Shown here: positions 1-5,811 of the stretch, piece after piece
Layout: each line of letters opens with the position of its first letter
How positions within the stretch are numbered: position 1 is the first letter of the stretch
Notes under the pieces: generated by a model
The model's input: only the letters and a program-made list of their open reading frames with translations
What the model was told of the DNA's origin: nothing
Database searches by the model: none
NCBI GenBank assembly: GCA_016926135.1
Contig: JAFGPH010000095.1
Coordinates: forward strand, 1 to 9,249
Source: Deltaproteobacteria bacterium
Lineage (GTDB): Bacteria > Desulfobacterota > DSM-4660 > Desulfatiglandales > HGW-15
Direction of reading: 5' to 3'
Length of the DNA stretch: 9,249 nucleotides
Translations under genes and position numbers: made by a program

Positions 1-260
1 TCGTAAGGGGCCACGTGTTCTCTCAGGTGGTCCGTGTTGACCAGAAGCGCCCCCCCCTCCTCCTCAAAGTCCACACCCATCTGGGACATGATCACCTTGA
101 TGGTGCGGATGTCCCGGAGTTGTGGAATCCGGTGCAGATGATGCCATCCTCCCGTCAGGAGACAGGCCGCAATGGCGGGGAGGGCTGCGTTCTTGGCCCC
201 GCTGATCTTCACCGTCCCTTTCAGGGAGGCAGAGCCCCCCTCGATAACGATTCTTTCCAT
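1..260 (-). CDS. murA: UDP-N-acetylglucosamine 1-carboxyvinyltransferase, N-terminal part
   Basis: Only the first 86 codons are present; the rest lies beyond the left edge. MurA transfers enolpyruvate from PEP to UDP-GlcNAc in the cytoplasm, the first committed step of peptidoglycan synthesis. The reverse-strand reading starts MERIVIEGGSASLKG and continues with the hallmark ISGAKNAALP at residues 19-28. K23 and N24 match the substrate-binding Lys-Asn pair of the family, and a following stretch with RDI fits the conserved early part of the EPSP-synthase-like fold. The ATG at 260-258 is chosen because it gives the usual MurA N terminus and has a purine-rich AGGG about 6 bases upstream. The related EPSP synthase AroA is less likely, since the GAKNA motif is typical of MurA. 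The gene is divergent from the Mut7-C-like gene at 384. Confidence 0.93.
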   Translation of the reverse strand, partial: MERIVIEGGSASLKGTVKISGAKNAALPAIAACLLTGGWHHLHRIPQLRDIRTIKVIMSQMGVDFEEEGGALLVNTDHLREHVAPY

Positions 261-333
261 GCTTGCCCTACCTTTGCCCTTCCTCGTCCGGTCCGAGGAG
301 GTCGTCTCGCCTCCCTGTCGATATCCTTCTTGC

Positions 334-365
334 TTGAGAATCTCGGATTTTGATGCTTTTATAAT
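334..365 (+). promoter_or_regulatory. Candidate promoter for the Mut7-C-like gene
   Basis: A perfect TATAAT lies at 360-365 and a TTGAGA at 334-339. The 20-base spacer is longer than ideal, so the -35 assignment is weak. The expected start of transcription would leave a leader of only about a dozen bases before the ATG at 384. It shares the AT-rich core with the reverse-strand murA promoter candidate. Confidence 0.3.
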
Positions 366-384
366 AATAGCCGGGGGGCGTCAA
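356..384 (-). promoter_or_regulatory. Candidate sigma70-type promoter for murA
   Basis: On the reverse strand a TTGACG -35-like hexamer occupies 384-379. It is followed after 17 bases by TAAAAG (361-356), or after 15 bases by TATAAA (363-358). The -35 overlaps the start codon of the divergent gene at 384. The prediction is from hexamer match and position only. Confidence 0.4.
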
Positions 385-887
385 TGGATATGCCCGCGAG
401 AAAGTTTCTGGCCGATGCCATGTTGGGAAGTCTGGCAAGATGGCTCCGTGTGATGGGTTATGACACCCACTATCAGAGCCATTATCGAGAGCAGGTCCTT
501 GGAGAACTCATTTCTGAAGGTCGAGGGCTTCTCTCCAGACACAGAAAGACGGTCAGCAGGTATCCCGGCTCATTGCTGATCCTTTCGGATCGCGTCCATG
601 AGCAGCTTCTTCAGGTCAGGGAAGCAGGGCTTCTTCACCCCGGCGATTCAATGGGATGGTTCACCCGATGCCTGATGTGCAATGAGATCCTGGAAAAGGC
701 AGTACCCTCGGAAGCCCGGGAGAATGTACCCGACCACGTCTTCCACGAAAAGGAAAAGGAGATCTCCTTCTGCCCTTCCTGCAGACGCTACTACTGGCCC
801 GGCAGCCACAGGGAGAGAATGATCGGGCAACTGAGAGGGTGGGGCTTTGAAGCTTATCCGCGCAACCCCATCAAATCGCCCGACTAA
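384..887 (+). CDS. Mut7-C (DUF82) PIN-like protein with C-terminal zinc ribbon
   Basis: This 167-aa protein has the architecture of the Mut7-C RNase family: an N-terminal PIN-like fold followed by a zinc ribbon. The N-terminal motif is KFLADAMLGSLARWLR with D11, then GYDT (25-28). The zinc ribbon has CLMC (C96, C99) and CPSC (C130, C133), followed by the typical YYWPGSH (136-142). Family members are thought to act as RNases, but the substrate is unknown. The segment that usually reads LLTRDR reads LLSRHR here (49-54), so a conserved acidic residue appears to be His53. Acidic residues are also sparse between 29 and 45, so nuclease activity is doubtful. The start at 384 follows a G-rich stretch; a second in-frame ATG at 390 is an alternative. 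The family call is confident; the activity is not. Confidence 0.82.
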   Translation: MDMPARKFLADAMLGSLARWLRVMGYDTHYQSHYREQVLGELISEGRGLLSRHRKTVSRYPGSLLILSDRVHEQLLQVREAGLLHPGDSMGWFTRCLMCNEILEKAVPSEARENVPDHVFHEKEKEISFCPSCRRYYWPGSHRERMIGQLRGWGFEAYPRNPIKSPD

Positions 888-898
888 TGAGGTAAGCA

Positions 899-951
899 CA
901 GAGAAGAGCCCTCTCTCTCGGGGCATGCCCCTTTGAGAGTTCTCTTCTCTG
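899..951. terminator. Long hairpin between convergent genes, possible bidirectional terminator
   Basis: A perfect 10-bp inverted repeat (CAGAGAAGAG at 899-908, complement at 942-951) encloses a second 5-bp stem (911-915 with 935-939). Inside that is a GC-rich palindrome GGGGCATGCCCC (920-931). The whole folds into one extended hairpin filling the gap between the stop codons at 887 and 967. Neither strand has a T-run directly after the stem, so it is not a textbook intrinsic terminator. It could instead protect 3' ends or assist termination on both strands. Confidence 0.5.
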
Positions 952-966
952 CAGGACCACTCGGAG

Positions 967-1164
967 CTACTTCTTCTTGGGGGCGGCTTTCTTTTTCGGG
1001 GCAGCCTTCTTTTTCGCCTTCGGTTTTACGGCGGCCTTGGCCTTTTTCAGCTGACCCTCCAGCGCCTTCATCTTGCCCTTCGTGGCGGCGACTTCCTTGT
1101 TAAGCTTGGTTAACTTCTTCTTTGTCTGCCCAATCCTGTACTGAACTTGTTTAGCAGTGACCAT
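967..1164 (-). CDS. Small lysine-rich histone H1-like protein
   Basis: This 65-aa, very basic protein has 23 lysines. The first 45 residues have heptad-like spacing of hydrophobic residues and could form a short amphipathic helix or coiled coil. The tail from about residue 46 is only Ala, Lys, Pro and one Val, and ends in a tandem AAPKKK repeat. This composition resembles bacterial H1-like DNA-binding tails (HC1, AlgP-type), which suggests a nucleoid-associated or nucleic-acid-binding role; this is inferred from composition only. The gene has a strong Shine-Dalgarno (AAAGGAGAG, about 5 bases before the ATG at 1164-1162) and a promoter with a 17-base spacer, so it looks expressed. It is monocistronic and ends next to the hairpin at 899-951. 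I do not recognise a named family. Confidence 0.78.
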   Translation of the reverse strand: MVTAKQVQYRIGQTKKKLTKLNKEVAATKGKMKALEGQLKKAKAAVKPKAKKKAAPKKKAAPKKK

Positions 1165-1210
1165 ACTCTCTCCTTTCCCGTTGTTTTAATCAAAGCGGAT
1201 TTGAGGTACG

Positions 1211-1239
1211 CTTATATAACACAAATAGGTAAAAGTCAA
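1211..1239 (-). promoter_or_regulatory. Sigma70-type promoter of the H1-like gene
   Basis: On the reverse strand TTGACT (1239-1234) is separated by exactly 17 bases from TATAAG (1216-1211). It lies in an AT-rich stretch about 47 bases upstream of the start codon at 1164. It is the best-matching promoter in the window. Confidence 0.6.
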
Positions 1240-1313
1240 GAGAATATGTATCTTCATTGGCGAATTGATCTCAAGGTTTCATGAAAATCCTCTTTTCAAC
1301 CACTCTATGGTGA

Positions 1314-1342
1314 GATTCATTAGTCATTGGTCATTTGGTCAT
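1314..1342. repeat. Degenerate heptanucleotide tandem repeat
   Basis: Four near-copies of a 7-base unit run in tandem: GATTCAT, TAGTCAT, TGGTCAT and, after one extra T, TGGTCAT. They sit in the 248-base gap (1165-1412) between cbiB and the H1-like gene. Apart from this repeat and the H1-like promoter I see nothing firm in that gap. A weak AT-rich stem (AAAGAA/TTCTTT, 1361-1380) downstream of cbiB is not a convincing terminator. Confidence 0.45.
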
Positions 1343-1412
1343 CTACAGGCTTTTTCCAAGAAAGAATGCGGCCCTTCTTTGCACCGTGGACCATCAGAAA
1401 AAGTGCCCGTTT

Positions 1413-2420
1413 TCAAGGGATTTCCGCCACCAGAAAGGAAAGGTAGGGAATCAGAAATGTGAGTATCGAAACCAGCGATGTGATCCTCACCAATCTCAGG
1501 GTCTGTCGTATGTGCAAGGTTCCTGCCTCCTCTTTGCCTTCCCCCAGCCAGGGCTTTTTTTTCTCGCCTTCCGGGTACATGGTCGGCCCCCCGAGGCGTA
1601 TGCCGAGGGCGCCCGCTGTAAAACTCTCCGCATGGGCCGCATTGGGAGAATCATGTTTCAGGCGGTCCCTGAGGGCGACTCGAAGTCCCCGGATACCGTT
1701 CATACCGATTACGCCCGCGCCCACGGCAAGGAAGAGAATGGAAATCCTGGCCGGAATGAAGTTCATCAAATCATCCAGCCTGGCTCCCGCCCATCCGAAA
1801 CATAGATAGCGCTCGTCCTTGTATCCCACCATCGAATCCAGCGTGCTTGCCACCTTGAAGAGAAGCATCAGGCCTGCGGCCCAGGACATCCGCCCAAAAT
1901 CAAGAAAACTCGATATCGCCCACCCCGAAAAGAACCAGAAGAGGGGCGAGAGAAACCCATCCACGAAGTTTTCGGCAAGGGTTTCTATGGCGGCCCGAGC
2001 CACCCCTTGTTCGTCAAGCACGCGCACGTCCCGGCCCACCGTTCTGGCAAGGTACTCCCTGGCCCGATTCAACTCTCCTGCTTCAAGGGCTTGAATCACA
2101 GGTCGAATGTGGTCGAGCAGGTCTCCCAGGGCCAGGCAGGAGTAAACGATGAAAACCTGGAAAAGCGCCAGAACACAGGGGTGAATCCAGGTAACGAGCC
2201 GCACAAGGCCGAAATAACCGAGAAGCGAAACCCCTGCGGTGGCCAGGACGAGAATCCCCCCACCCCCTCTTCCCCCGGCACCCGCGCTTCGGATGATCCT
2301 TTCGGCGTGAGTGATGAATCGTCCGATCATTCTTACGGGGTGCGCACTGTAACGGGGATCACCGATCGAGAGGTCCAAAAGATAGGCGGCAAAGATCGCA
2401 AATCCCGGATCAGGCATCAT
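1413..2420 (-). CDS. cbiB: Adenosylcobinamide-phosphate synthase (CbiB; called CobD in Pseudomonas naming)
   Basis: This integral membrane enzyme attaches the aminopropanol (phosphate) arm to adenosylcobyric acid in cobalamin synthesis. The protein is 335 aa from the ATG at 2420 (a second ATG follows directly at 2417), slightly longer than the usual 310-320. Family signatures are LDLSIGDPRYSAHPV near the N terminus, ETLAENFVDGFLSPLFWF in the middle, MVGYKDERY, and LDDLMNFIPAR. Several hydrophobic membrane segments are evident, including one at the C terminus. The frame is open further upstream, to 2471, but that extension lies inside cobD and lacks family similarity. The ATGATG at 2420 overlaps the cobD stop at 2412-2410, so translation is probably coupled. 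It is the last gene of the five-gene unit, directly after the decarboxylase that supplies its substrate. Confidence 0.93.
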   Translation of the reverse strand: MMPDPGFAIFAAYLLDLSIGDPRYSAHPVRMIGRFITHAERIIRSAGAGGRGGGGILVLATAGVSLLGYFGLVRLVTWIHPCVLALFQVFIVYSCLALGDLLDHIRPVIQALEAGELNRAREYLARTVGRDVRVLDEQGVARAAIETLAENFVDGFLSPLFWFFSGWAISSFLDFGRMSWAAGLMLLFKVASTLDSMVGYKDERYLCFGWAGARLDDLMNFIPARISILFLAVGAGVIGMNGIRGLRVALRDRLKHDSPNAAHAESFTAGALGIRLGGPTMYPEGEKKKPWLGEGKEEAGTLHIRQTLRLVRITSLVSILTFLIPYLSFLVAEIP

Positions 2421-3522
2421 GCTGGGTCGAGAAAGAGGCCATGGCGGAGACCAGGAAATCGTTCTCCTCATCCGTTCTCACGGCCACCCGAAACCATCTC
2501 TCTCCAAGGCCGGGAAAGTTTCTGCAATCCCTCACGTATATCCCCTGGGAGAGCAGATACCCGAGGAGGTCGTCCAGGCCTTTTGCCTTCGACCATCGAG
2601 ACAGGATGAAGTTGGCGTGGCCGTTAAAGGGAACCAGGCCTTCAATCTGGCGGAGTCTCGCCCGAAGTCGCTCCCTCGCCACCGCGATGAAAGAAAGGGT
2701 TTTCTCTTCGTAATCCCCGCACTCCAGCAGCAGGGGAGCGATCCTTTCCGCCACACCGTTCACCGTCCAGGGTTCCTTGAACCTCTTGAGTTCCTGAACG
2801 ACCTCTTCGCTCGCCACTACACCTCCTATCCGGATTCCCGCGAGGGCGTAGAACTTTGTGAGAGAGTGAACCACGAGGATGTTCTTCGGCCTGGGAGCGC
2901 GGAGCAGGCTGACGTCTTTCGCCTCAGCCACAAAAGGCATGAAGGCCTCATCCACGATGATCCATTTCTCAGGGAATCTCCGAGAAATTTCCCGTACGGT
3001 TTCCCTGGGCAGGAGGGTTCCCGTGGGGTTGTTGGGATTGCCCAGCCAGAGGGCGTCCGCATCCTTCAGTCCTTCAAAAACCCCGTCCATATCAAGGCCG
3101 AAAGAGCCCTCTTCCTGACGGAGGCAGAGAGCGCGGACCGAAGCCCCGCAGAGCAGGGAGGCCCGCGAGTAGTCGTGGTAGGAAGGCACGACCACGAGGA
3201 CTCGCTTGAGACCGAAGGCCCTCGGAATCAGATAGATCATTTCGGTGGACCCGTTTCCCGCGATGAAATGGCTTGGCGGGACGGCGTATTTCTTTTCATA
3301 GTAGGTGGCCACGCCCTCTCCATGCACGGGTGGGTAGTGCTCGATCGCATCGAAAAGGCCGGCCCATTTTTCCCTGATCAGCGATGGAGGTCCCAGTGGA
3401 TTCAGGCTCACACTGAAATCCAGGACCGCCCTTTCGGGGATATTCAGACCTCTGAAGTCGCCGGGTCGGAATCCGCCGTGTCGGTAAATCGATGAGCCTT
3501 CCACTACCATAACCAGCCCCAT
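2410..3522 (-). CDS. cobD: L-threonine-O-3-phosphate decarboxylase (CobD/CobC, PLP-dependent)
   Basis: This 370-aa fold-type I aminotransferase-like enzyme decarboxylates threonine phosphate to (R)-1-amino-2-propanol phosphate, the linker between corrin ring and nucleotide loop. Visible motifs are HGG (15-17), FSVSLNPLGPP (36-46), GNGSTE (89-94), NPNNPTG (162-168), the PLP-contacting DEAF (191-194), and SLTKFYALAGIRIG with the Schiff-base lysine K223. A C-terminal WFRVAVR carries the substrate-carboxylate Arg. Histidinol-phosphate aminotransferase HisC is the close relative; the FSVSLNPLGPP start and the position between cobS and cbiB favour the cobalamin enzyme. The ATG at 3522 overlaps the cobS end and has AGAGG directly abutting it. 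An in-frame ATG at 3510 is an equally possible start. The symbol follows Salmonella usage. Confidence 0.9.
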   Translation of the reverse strand: MGLVMVVEGSSIYRHGGFRPGDFRGLNIPERAVLDFSVSLNPLGPPSLIREKWAGLFDAIEHYPPVHGEGVATYYEKKYAVPPSHFIAGNGSTEMIYLIPRAFGLKRVLVVVPSYHDYSRASLLCGASVRALCLRQEEGSFGLDMDGVFEGLKDADALWLGNPNNPTGTLLPRETVREISRRFPEKWIIVDEAFMPFVAEAKDVSLLRAPRPKNILVVHSLTKFYALAGIRIGGVVASEEVVQELKRFKEPWTVNGVAERIAPLLLECGDYEEKTLSFIAVARERLRARLRQIEGLVPFNGHANFILSRWSKAKGLDDLLGYLLSQGIYVRDCRNFPGLGERWFRVAVRTDEENDFLVSAMASFSTQHDA

Positions 3523-4289
3523 CCTCTATAGGCGAGCAAGAGGTTCCCGCCCAGTGCACACAGCCACAGCAGAATCGTTTCCACCACCTCATTGGTGGTG
3601 CCGAGGAGGTCCCCGGTGATGCCGCCGAAGGTCCTCTTGAACGACAGACCCAGAAGCCCTGCCGTGATCCACCCCGCAAGATAGAGCACGATTCCCGGTG
3701 GACCGAAGAAGAGGCAGAGGCAAAAGGAGAGGACGGGGATGGCGATCCCCTGTCCCCGGGAGATTCCCTCCAGGAAGGGGCTGGCCATACCTTCCCCGGA
3801 ACGGGCGTAGGGAAGGCGCACCATGAGTGCGGCCATCATGGCGCGCGAGACGATGAAGACGGGCACGATGCAGGAAAGGCCCCCTCCGAGAAGGAGATAT
3901 CTCATCACCACCCACTTGGCGAGGAGGTCGGTCACGAGTGCGACCACGCCGAATGAACCGAGATGCGGATCCCGCATGATCCTGAGTCTCCCCTCTCGAT
4001 CCCGAGATCCCCCGACGGCATCCGCCCAGTCTGCAAGACCATCCAGGTGAAGGGCCCTGGTCAGGAGGATCTCCGCCACTAGCAGGATGATTGCCCCCCC
4101 GCCAGGCCATCCGGTGCCCACGGCCCTGTTCCACGCCCATCCCGTCGCCCAGAGAAGGGTCCCCAGCAGCATTCCGACCGGAGGAAACCAGAGAAGGGAA
4201 TCAGAGAAGTGCTCTGTATCCCGGCCGCCGACGGGGATGGCGGTGAGGGTCCGTATGGCAGTAATGAGGCCTCGCATGGGCAGGTTCAT
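3504..4289 (-). CDS. cobS: Adenosylcobinamide-GDP ribazoletransferase (cobalamin synthase)
   Basis: This 261-aa polytopic membrane enzyme joins adenosylcobinamide-GDP to alpha-ribazole (phosphate), the final assembly step of the nucleotide loop. The diagnostic HLDGLADWADAVGG (81-94) carries the metal-binding acidic residues. It is followed by MRDPHLGSFG (105-114) and a late GGITGDLLGTTNE (222-234). The rest is mostly hydrophobic membrane segments. The start at 4289 (MNLPMRGLITAIRTLTAIPV) matches the family N terminus. The reading frame is open back to 4475, but that extension overlaps rsmG and is not credible. The ATGA at this junction overlaps the rsmG stop, and the C terminus overlaps cobD by 19 bases, which indicates tight translational coupling. 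Confidence 0.94.
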   Translation of the reverse strand: MNLPMRGLITAIRTLTAIPVGGRDTEHFSDSLLWFPPVGMLLGTLLWATGWAWNRAVGTGWPGGGAIILLVAEILLTRALHLDGLADWADAVGGSRDREGRLRIMRDPHLGSFGVVALVTDLLAKWVVMRYLLLGGGLSCIVPVFIVSRAMMAALMVRLPYARSGEGMASPFLEGISRGQGIAIPVLSFCLCLFFGPPGIVLYLAGWITAGLLGLSFKRTFGGITGDLLGTTNEVVETILLWLCALGGNLLLAYRGWGWLW

Positions 4290-4951
4290 TGCTTTCTCTG
4301 GAAGAATACCGTATGTCTCTTCCCTTTGCTCCCCGGCAGGGTATAGGGGATCACGTCGTGAACAACCACCCCTGCCCTGTCCATGACCTCCCGACTCTCG
4401 TCCAAGACCTTGCAGGCAGACGGCCCCAGGAAGCAGACCAGAGAACCCTCCGGAGAAAGCAGGGGCGAGCACCACGCCAGGGTCCGAGAAAGAGGGGCAA
4501 GGGCACGCGCTGTGATCAGGGGGTAGTGCTCAAAAGGGAGGGCACCGGGTTCCTCCTCGATGCGCCCGCGGAAAACCCCGACGCCCGTGAGACCCAGGAG
4601 CCGGATCACCTGTCGCAGGAAACTGACCCTTCGCGCCCTCGCCTCCAGGAGGTGTACGTCGAGGTGTGGATGAAAGATCTTGAGGGGCAAACCGGGCACT
4701 CCGGCCCCCGACCCCACATCGAGAAGACAACCCTCATCCGGGATCCGCGGCGCCGGAATCAGGGAATCCAGGAAAAGCTCGGTGACCACCCTCTCCGCAC
4801 GGTCGATTCCGGTGAGGTTCATCCGCCGGTTCCAAAGCGTCAACTCGTCCAGGTACAGGCGAAAGAGGTCCAACTGAGATGTCGATAGTTCTATGCCATA
4901 GTCCGAGGCGCTATCCCTCAGGGACGTTAATGGGTCATTCCGGGATCTCAA
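4286..4951 (-). CDS. rsmG: 16S rRNA (guanine-527-N7)-methyltransferase
   Basis: RsmG (GidB) methylates N7 of G527 in the 530 loop of 16S rRNA using S-adenosylmethionine. The 221-aa length is normal. Motifs are WNRRMNLTGI (40-49), the SAM-binding LLDVGSGAGVPGLPL (76-90), an acidic LLEAR (101-105) at the end of the second strand, and ITARALAPL (146-154). The start appears to be TTG at 4951-4949, forming TTGA with the stop of the upstream LOG gene. This gives the N-terminal helix expected before YGIELS, and no in-frame ATG exists before the core fold (Met44). rsmG is more usually found near mnmG or parAB, so placement inside a cobalamin unit is uncommon. Confidence 0.93.
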   Translation of the reverse strand: MRSRNDPLTSLRDSASDYGIELSTSQLDLFRLYLDELTLWNRRMNLTGIDRAERVVTELFLDSLIPAPRIPDEGCLLDVGSGAGVPGLPLKIFHPHLDVHLLEARARRVSFLRQVIRLLGLTGVGVFRGRIEEEPGALPFEHYPLITARALAPLSRTLAWCSPLLSPEGSLVCFLGPSACKVLDESREVMDRAGVVVHDVIPYTLPGSKGKRHTVFFQRKQ

Positions 4952-5601
4952 ACAACGACCGTCCGTTTGATGACGCCGACCGCCTCCTCGGGTGTATCCA
5001 CGAGGGTGAAGATATCGAGGTCGGACTTGGAGATGGACTTCTCCTTGACCAGCGTCCCCTTAATCCAGTCCAACAGCCCCCCCCAGTAATCGGAGTTGAT
5101 CAGGACCACCGGAAAGGATTTGATCCGCTTTGTCTGAATCAGCGTGATGGCTTCGAACACCTCATCCAGGGTGCCGAAGCCACCCGGCAGGATGACATAA
5201 GCCACAGCGTACTTTACGAACATCACCTTCCGAATGAAAAAGTACTTGAAATCGAGCCGTACGTTGGCATAGGGATTGGCCGCCTGCTCATTGGGCAGGT
5301 GGATGTGGAGGCCCACGGATTTTCCCCCCGCCTCCGCAGCACCCTTGTTGGCCGCATCCATGACGCCTGGCCCGCCCCCGGAGATGACGTTGAACCCGTT
5401 CTGAACCAGCAGTCGCGCCGCCTTTTCCGCCGCCCGGTACGTGGGGCTTCCCGGGAGGGAGCGGGCCGATCCGAAAATCGTCACGGCAGGGTATACGTCC
5501 GGAAGAACCTCAAATCCTTCGACGAACTCCGCCATGATCAGGAACATCCTCCACGTATCCCTGATGGTCAGATCATCCACAATATACTGTCCTTCACGCA
5601 T
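4948..5601 (-). CDS. LOG family protein (Lonely guy-type nucleoside 5'-monophosphate phosphoribohydrolase)
   Basis: This 217-aa Rossmann-fold protein has both LOG signatures: GGGPGVMDAANKGAAEAGG (75-93) and PGGFGTLDE (139-147). The catalytic Arg/Glu pair is probably R124 (FFIRK, 121-125) and E147. Characterised relatives release the base from cytokinin or other nucleoside monophosphates; some paralogues instead act on AMP or pyrimidine nucleotides, so the substrate here is open. The protein has an N-terminal extension before TIFGSAR (41-47), seen in the longer LOG subgroup. The ATG at 5601 is supported by GAGGG nine bases upstream. It is the first gene of the five-gene reverse-strand unit and faces the palindrome-rich control region. 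Confidence 0.88.
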   Translation of the reverse strand: MREGQYIVDDLTIRDTWRMFLIMAEFVEGFEVLPDVYPAVTIFGSARSLPGSPTYRAAEKAARLLVQNGFNVISGGGPGVMDAANKGAAEAGGKSVGLHIHLPNEQAANPYANVRLDFKYFFIRKVMFVKYAVAYVILPGGFGTLDEVFEAITLIQTKRIKSFPVVLINSDYWGGLLDWIKGTLVKEKSISKSDLDIFTLVDTPEEAVGVIKRTVVV

Positions 5602-5649
5602 CTTCTCTCACCCTCTTATTACGACGATCGCCCAACGGGCAGAAATGGA

Positions 5650-5677
5650 TTGATCTCCCTGGGGTTAATCATATATT
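5650..5677 (+). promoter_or_regulatory. Candidate promoter for the XRE-cupin gene
   Basis: TTGATC (5650-5655) and TATATT (5672-5677) are separated by 16 bases. The -10 overlaps the same palindrome as the reverse-strand -10 candidate. If used, it would give a leader of about 130 bases ahead of the ATG at 5812, spanning the large inverted repeat. Confidence 0.3.
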
Positions 5678-5680
5678 AAC
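5664..5680. promoter_or_regulatory. Operator-like palindrome GTTAAT-N5-ATTAAC
   Basis: A perfect 6-bp inverted repeat with a 5-base spacer lies in the divergent intergenic region and overlaps both candidate -10 elements. Its size and placement suit a dimeric HTH regulator, for example the XRE protein encoded just to the right. Binding is inferred. Confidence 0.45.
5668..5673 (-). promoter_or_regulatory. Candidate -10 element for the LOG-rsmG-cobS-cobD-cbiB unit
   Basis: TATGAT on the reverse strand matches the -10 consensus at five of six positions, but no convincing -35 lies 16-18 bases upstream. It sits inside the GTTAAT/ATTAAC palindrome, so a protein bound there could block it. The distance to the LOG start is about 67 bases. 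Confidence 0.3.
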
Positions 5681-5732
5681 GGTCAATATCATGAATTCTT
5701 TGCAGCCGATGAATCGGCATGATATTTTGACC
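5681..5732. repeat. Large imperfect inverted repeat with inner hairpin
   Basis: GGTCAATATCATG (5681-5693) is mirrored by CATGATATTTTGACC (5718-5732), with only a two-base insertion. Inside it lies a perfect GCCGAT/ATCGGC pair (5705-5710, 5713-5718). The element could form a cruciform in DNA, a leader hairpin in RNA, or present paired binding half-sites (GGTCAA/TTGACC). Confidence 0.55.
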
Positions 5733-5742
5733 TGATTCACCT

Positions 5743-5759
5743 GTCAAGGAACAGTTGAC
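5743..5759. promoter_or_regulatory. Second operator-like inverted repeat GTCAA-N7-TTGAC
   Basis: A perfect 5-bp inverted repeat with a 7-base spacer lies just right of the large repeat. Its right arm starts another TTGACC (5755-5760), the same hexamer that ends the large repeat at 5727-5732, 28 bases away. It may be an additional regulator half-site set. Confidence 0.35.
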
Positions 5760-5811
5760 CTCAAGGCTTCTGAAATGGTAAGCGTAACGGGTGAGAGAGG
5801 ACTCTTGAAAA

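Noticed and set aside
1273..1290. TTTCATGAAA palindrome in the gap downstream of cbiB
   Set aside because: A ten-base AT-rich palindrome is expected by chance in such a gap and has no supporting context.
2007..3495. Long open frames on the + strand through the cobalamin genes (2007-2609 and 2419-3495)
   Set aside because: They are antisense to cbiB and cobD, low in family-like motifs, and rich in Arg/Pro/Gly as expected for shadow frames in GC-rich DNA.
4290..4475. 62-codon upstream extension of the cobS frame
   Set aside because: It lies wholly within rsmG, is Gly/Arg-rich without CobS similarity, and the ATG at 4289 gives the family-typical N terminus.
5651..5666. CAGGGAGA on the reverse strand upstream of the cobalamin unit, faintly like a B12-box
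   Set aside because: The full B12-box and the accompanying riboswitch stems are not recognisable, and the leader is too short for a cobalamin riboswitch.
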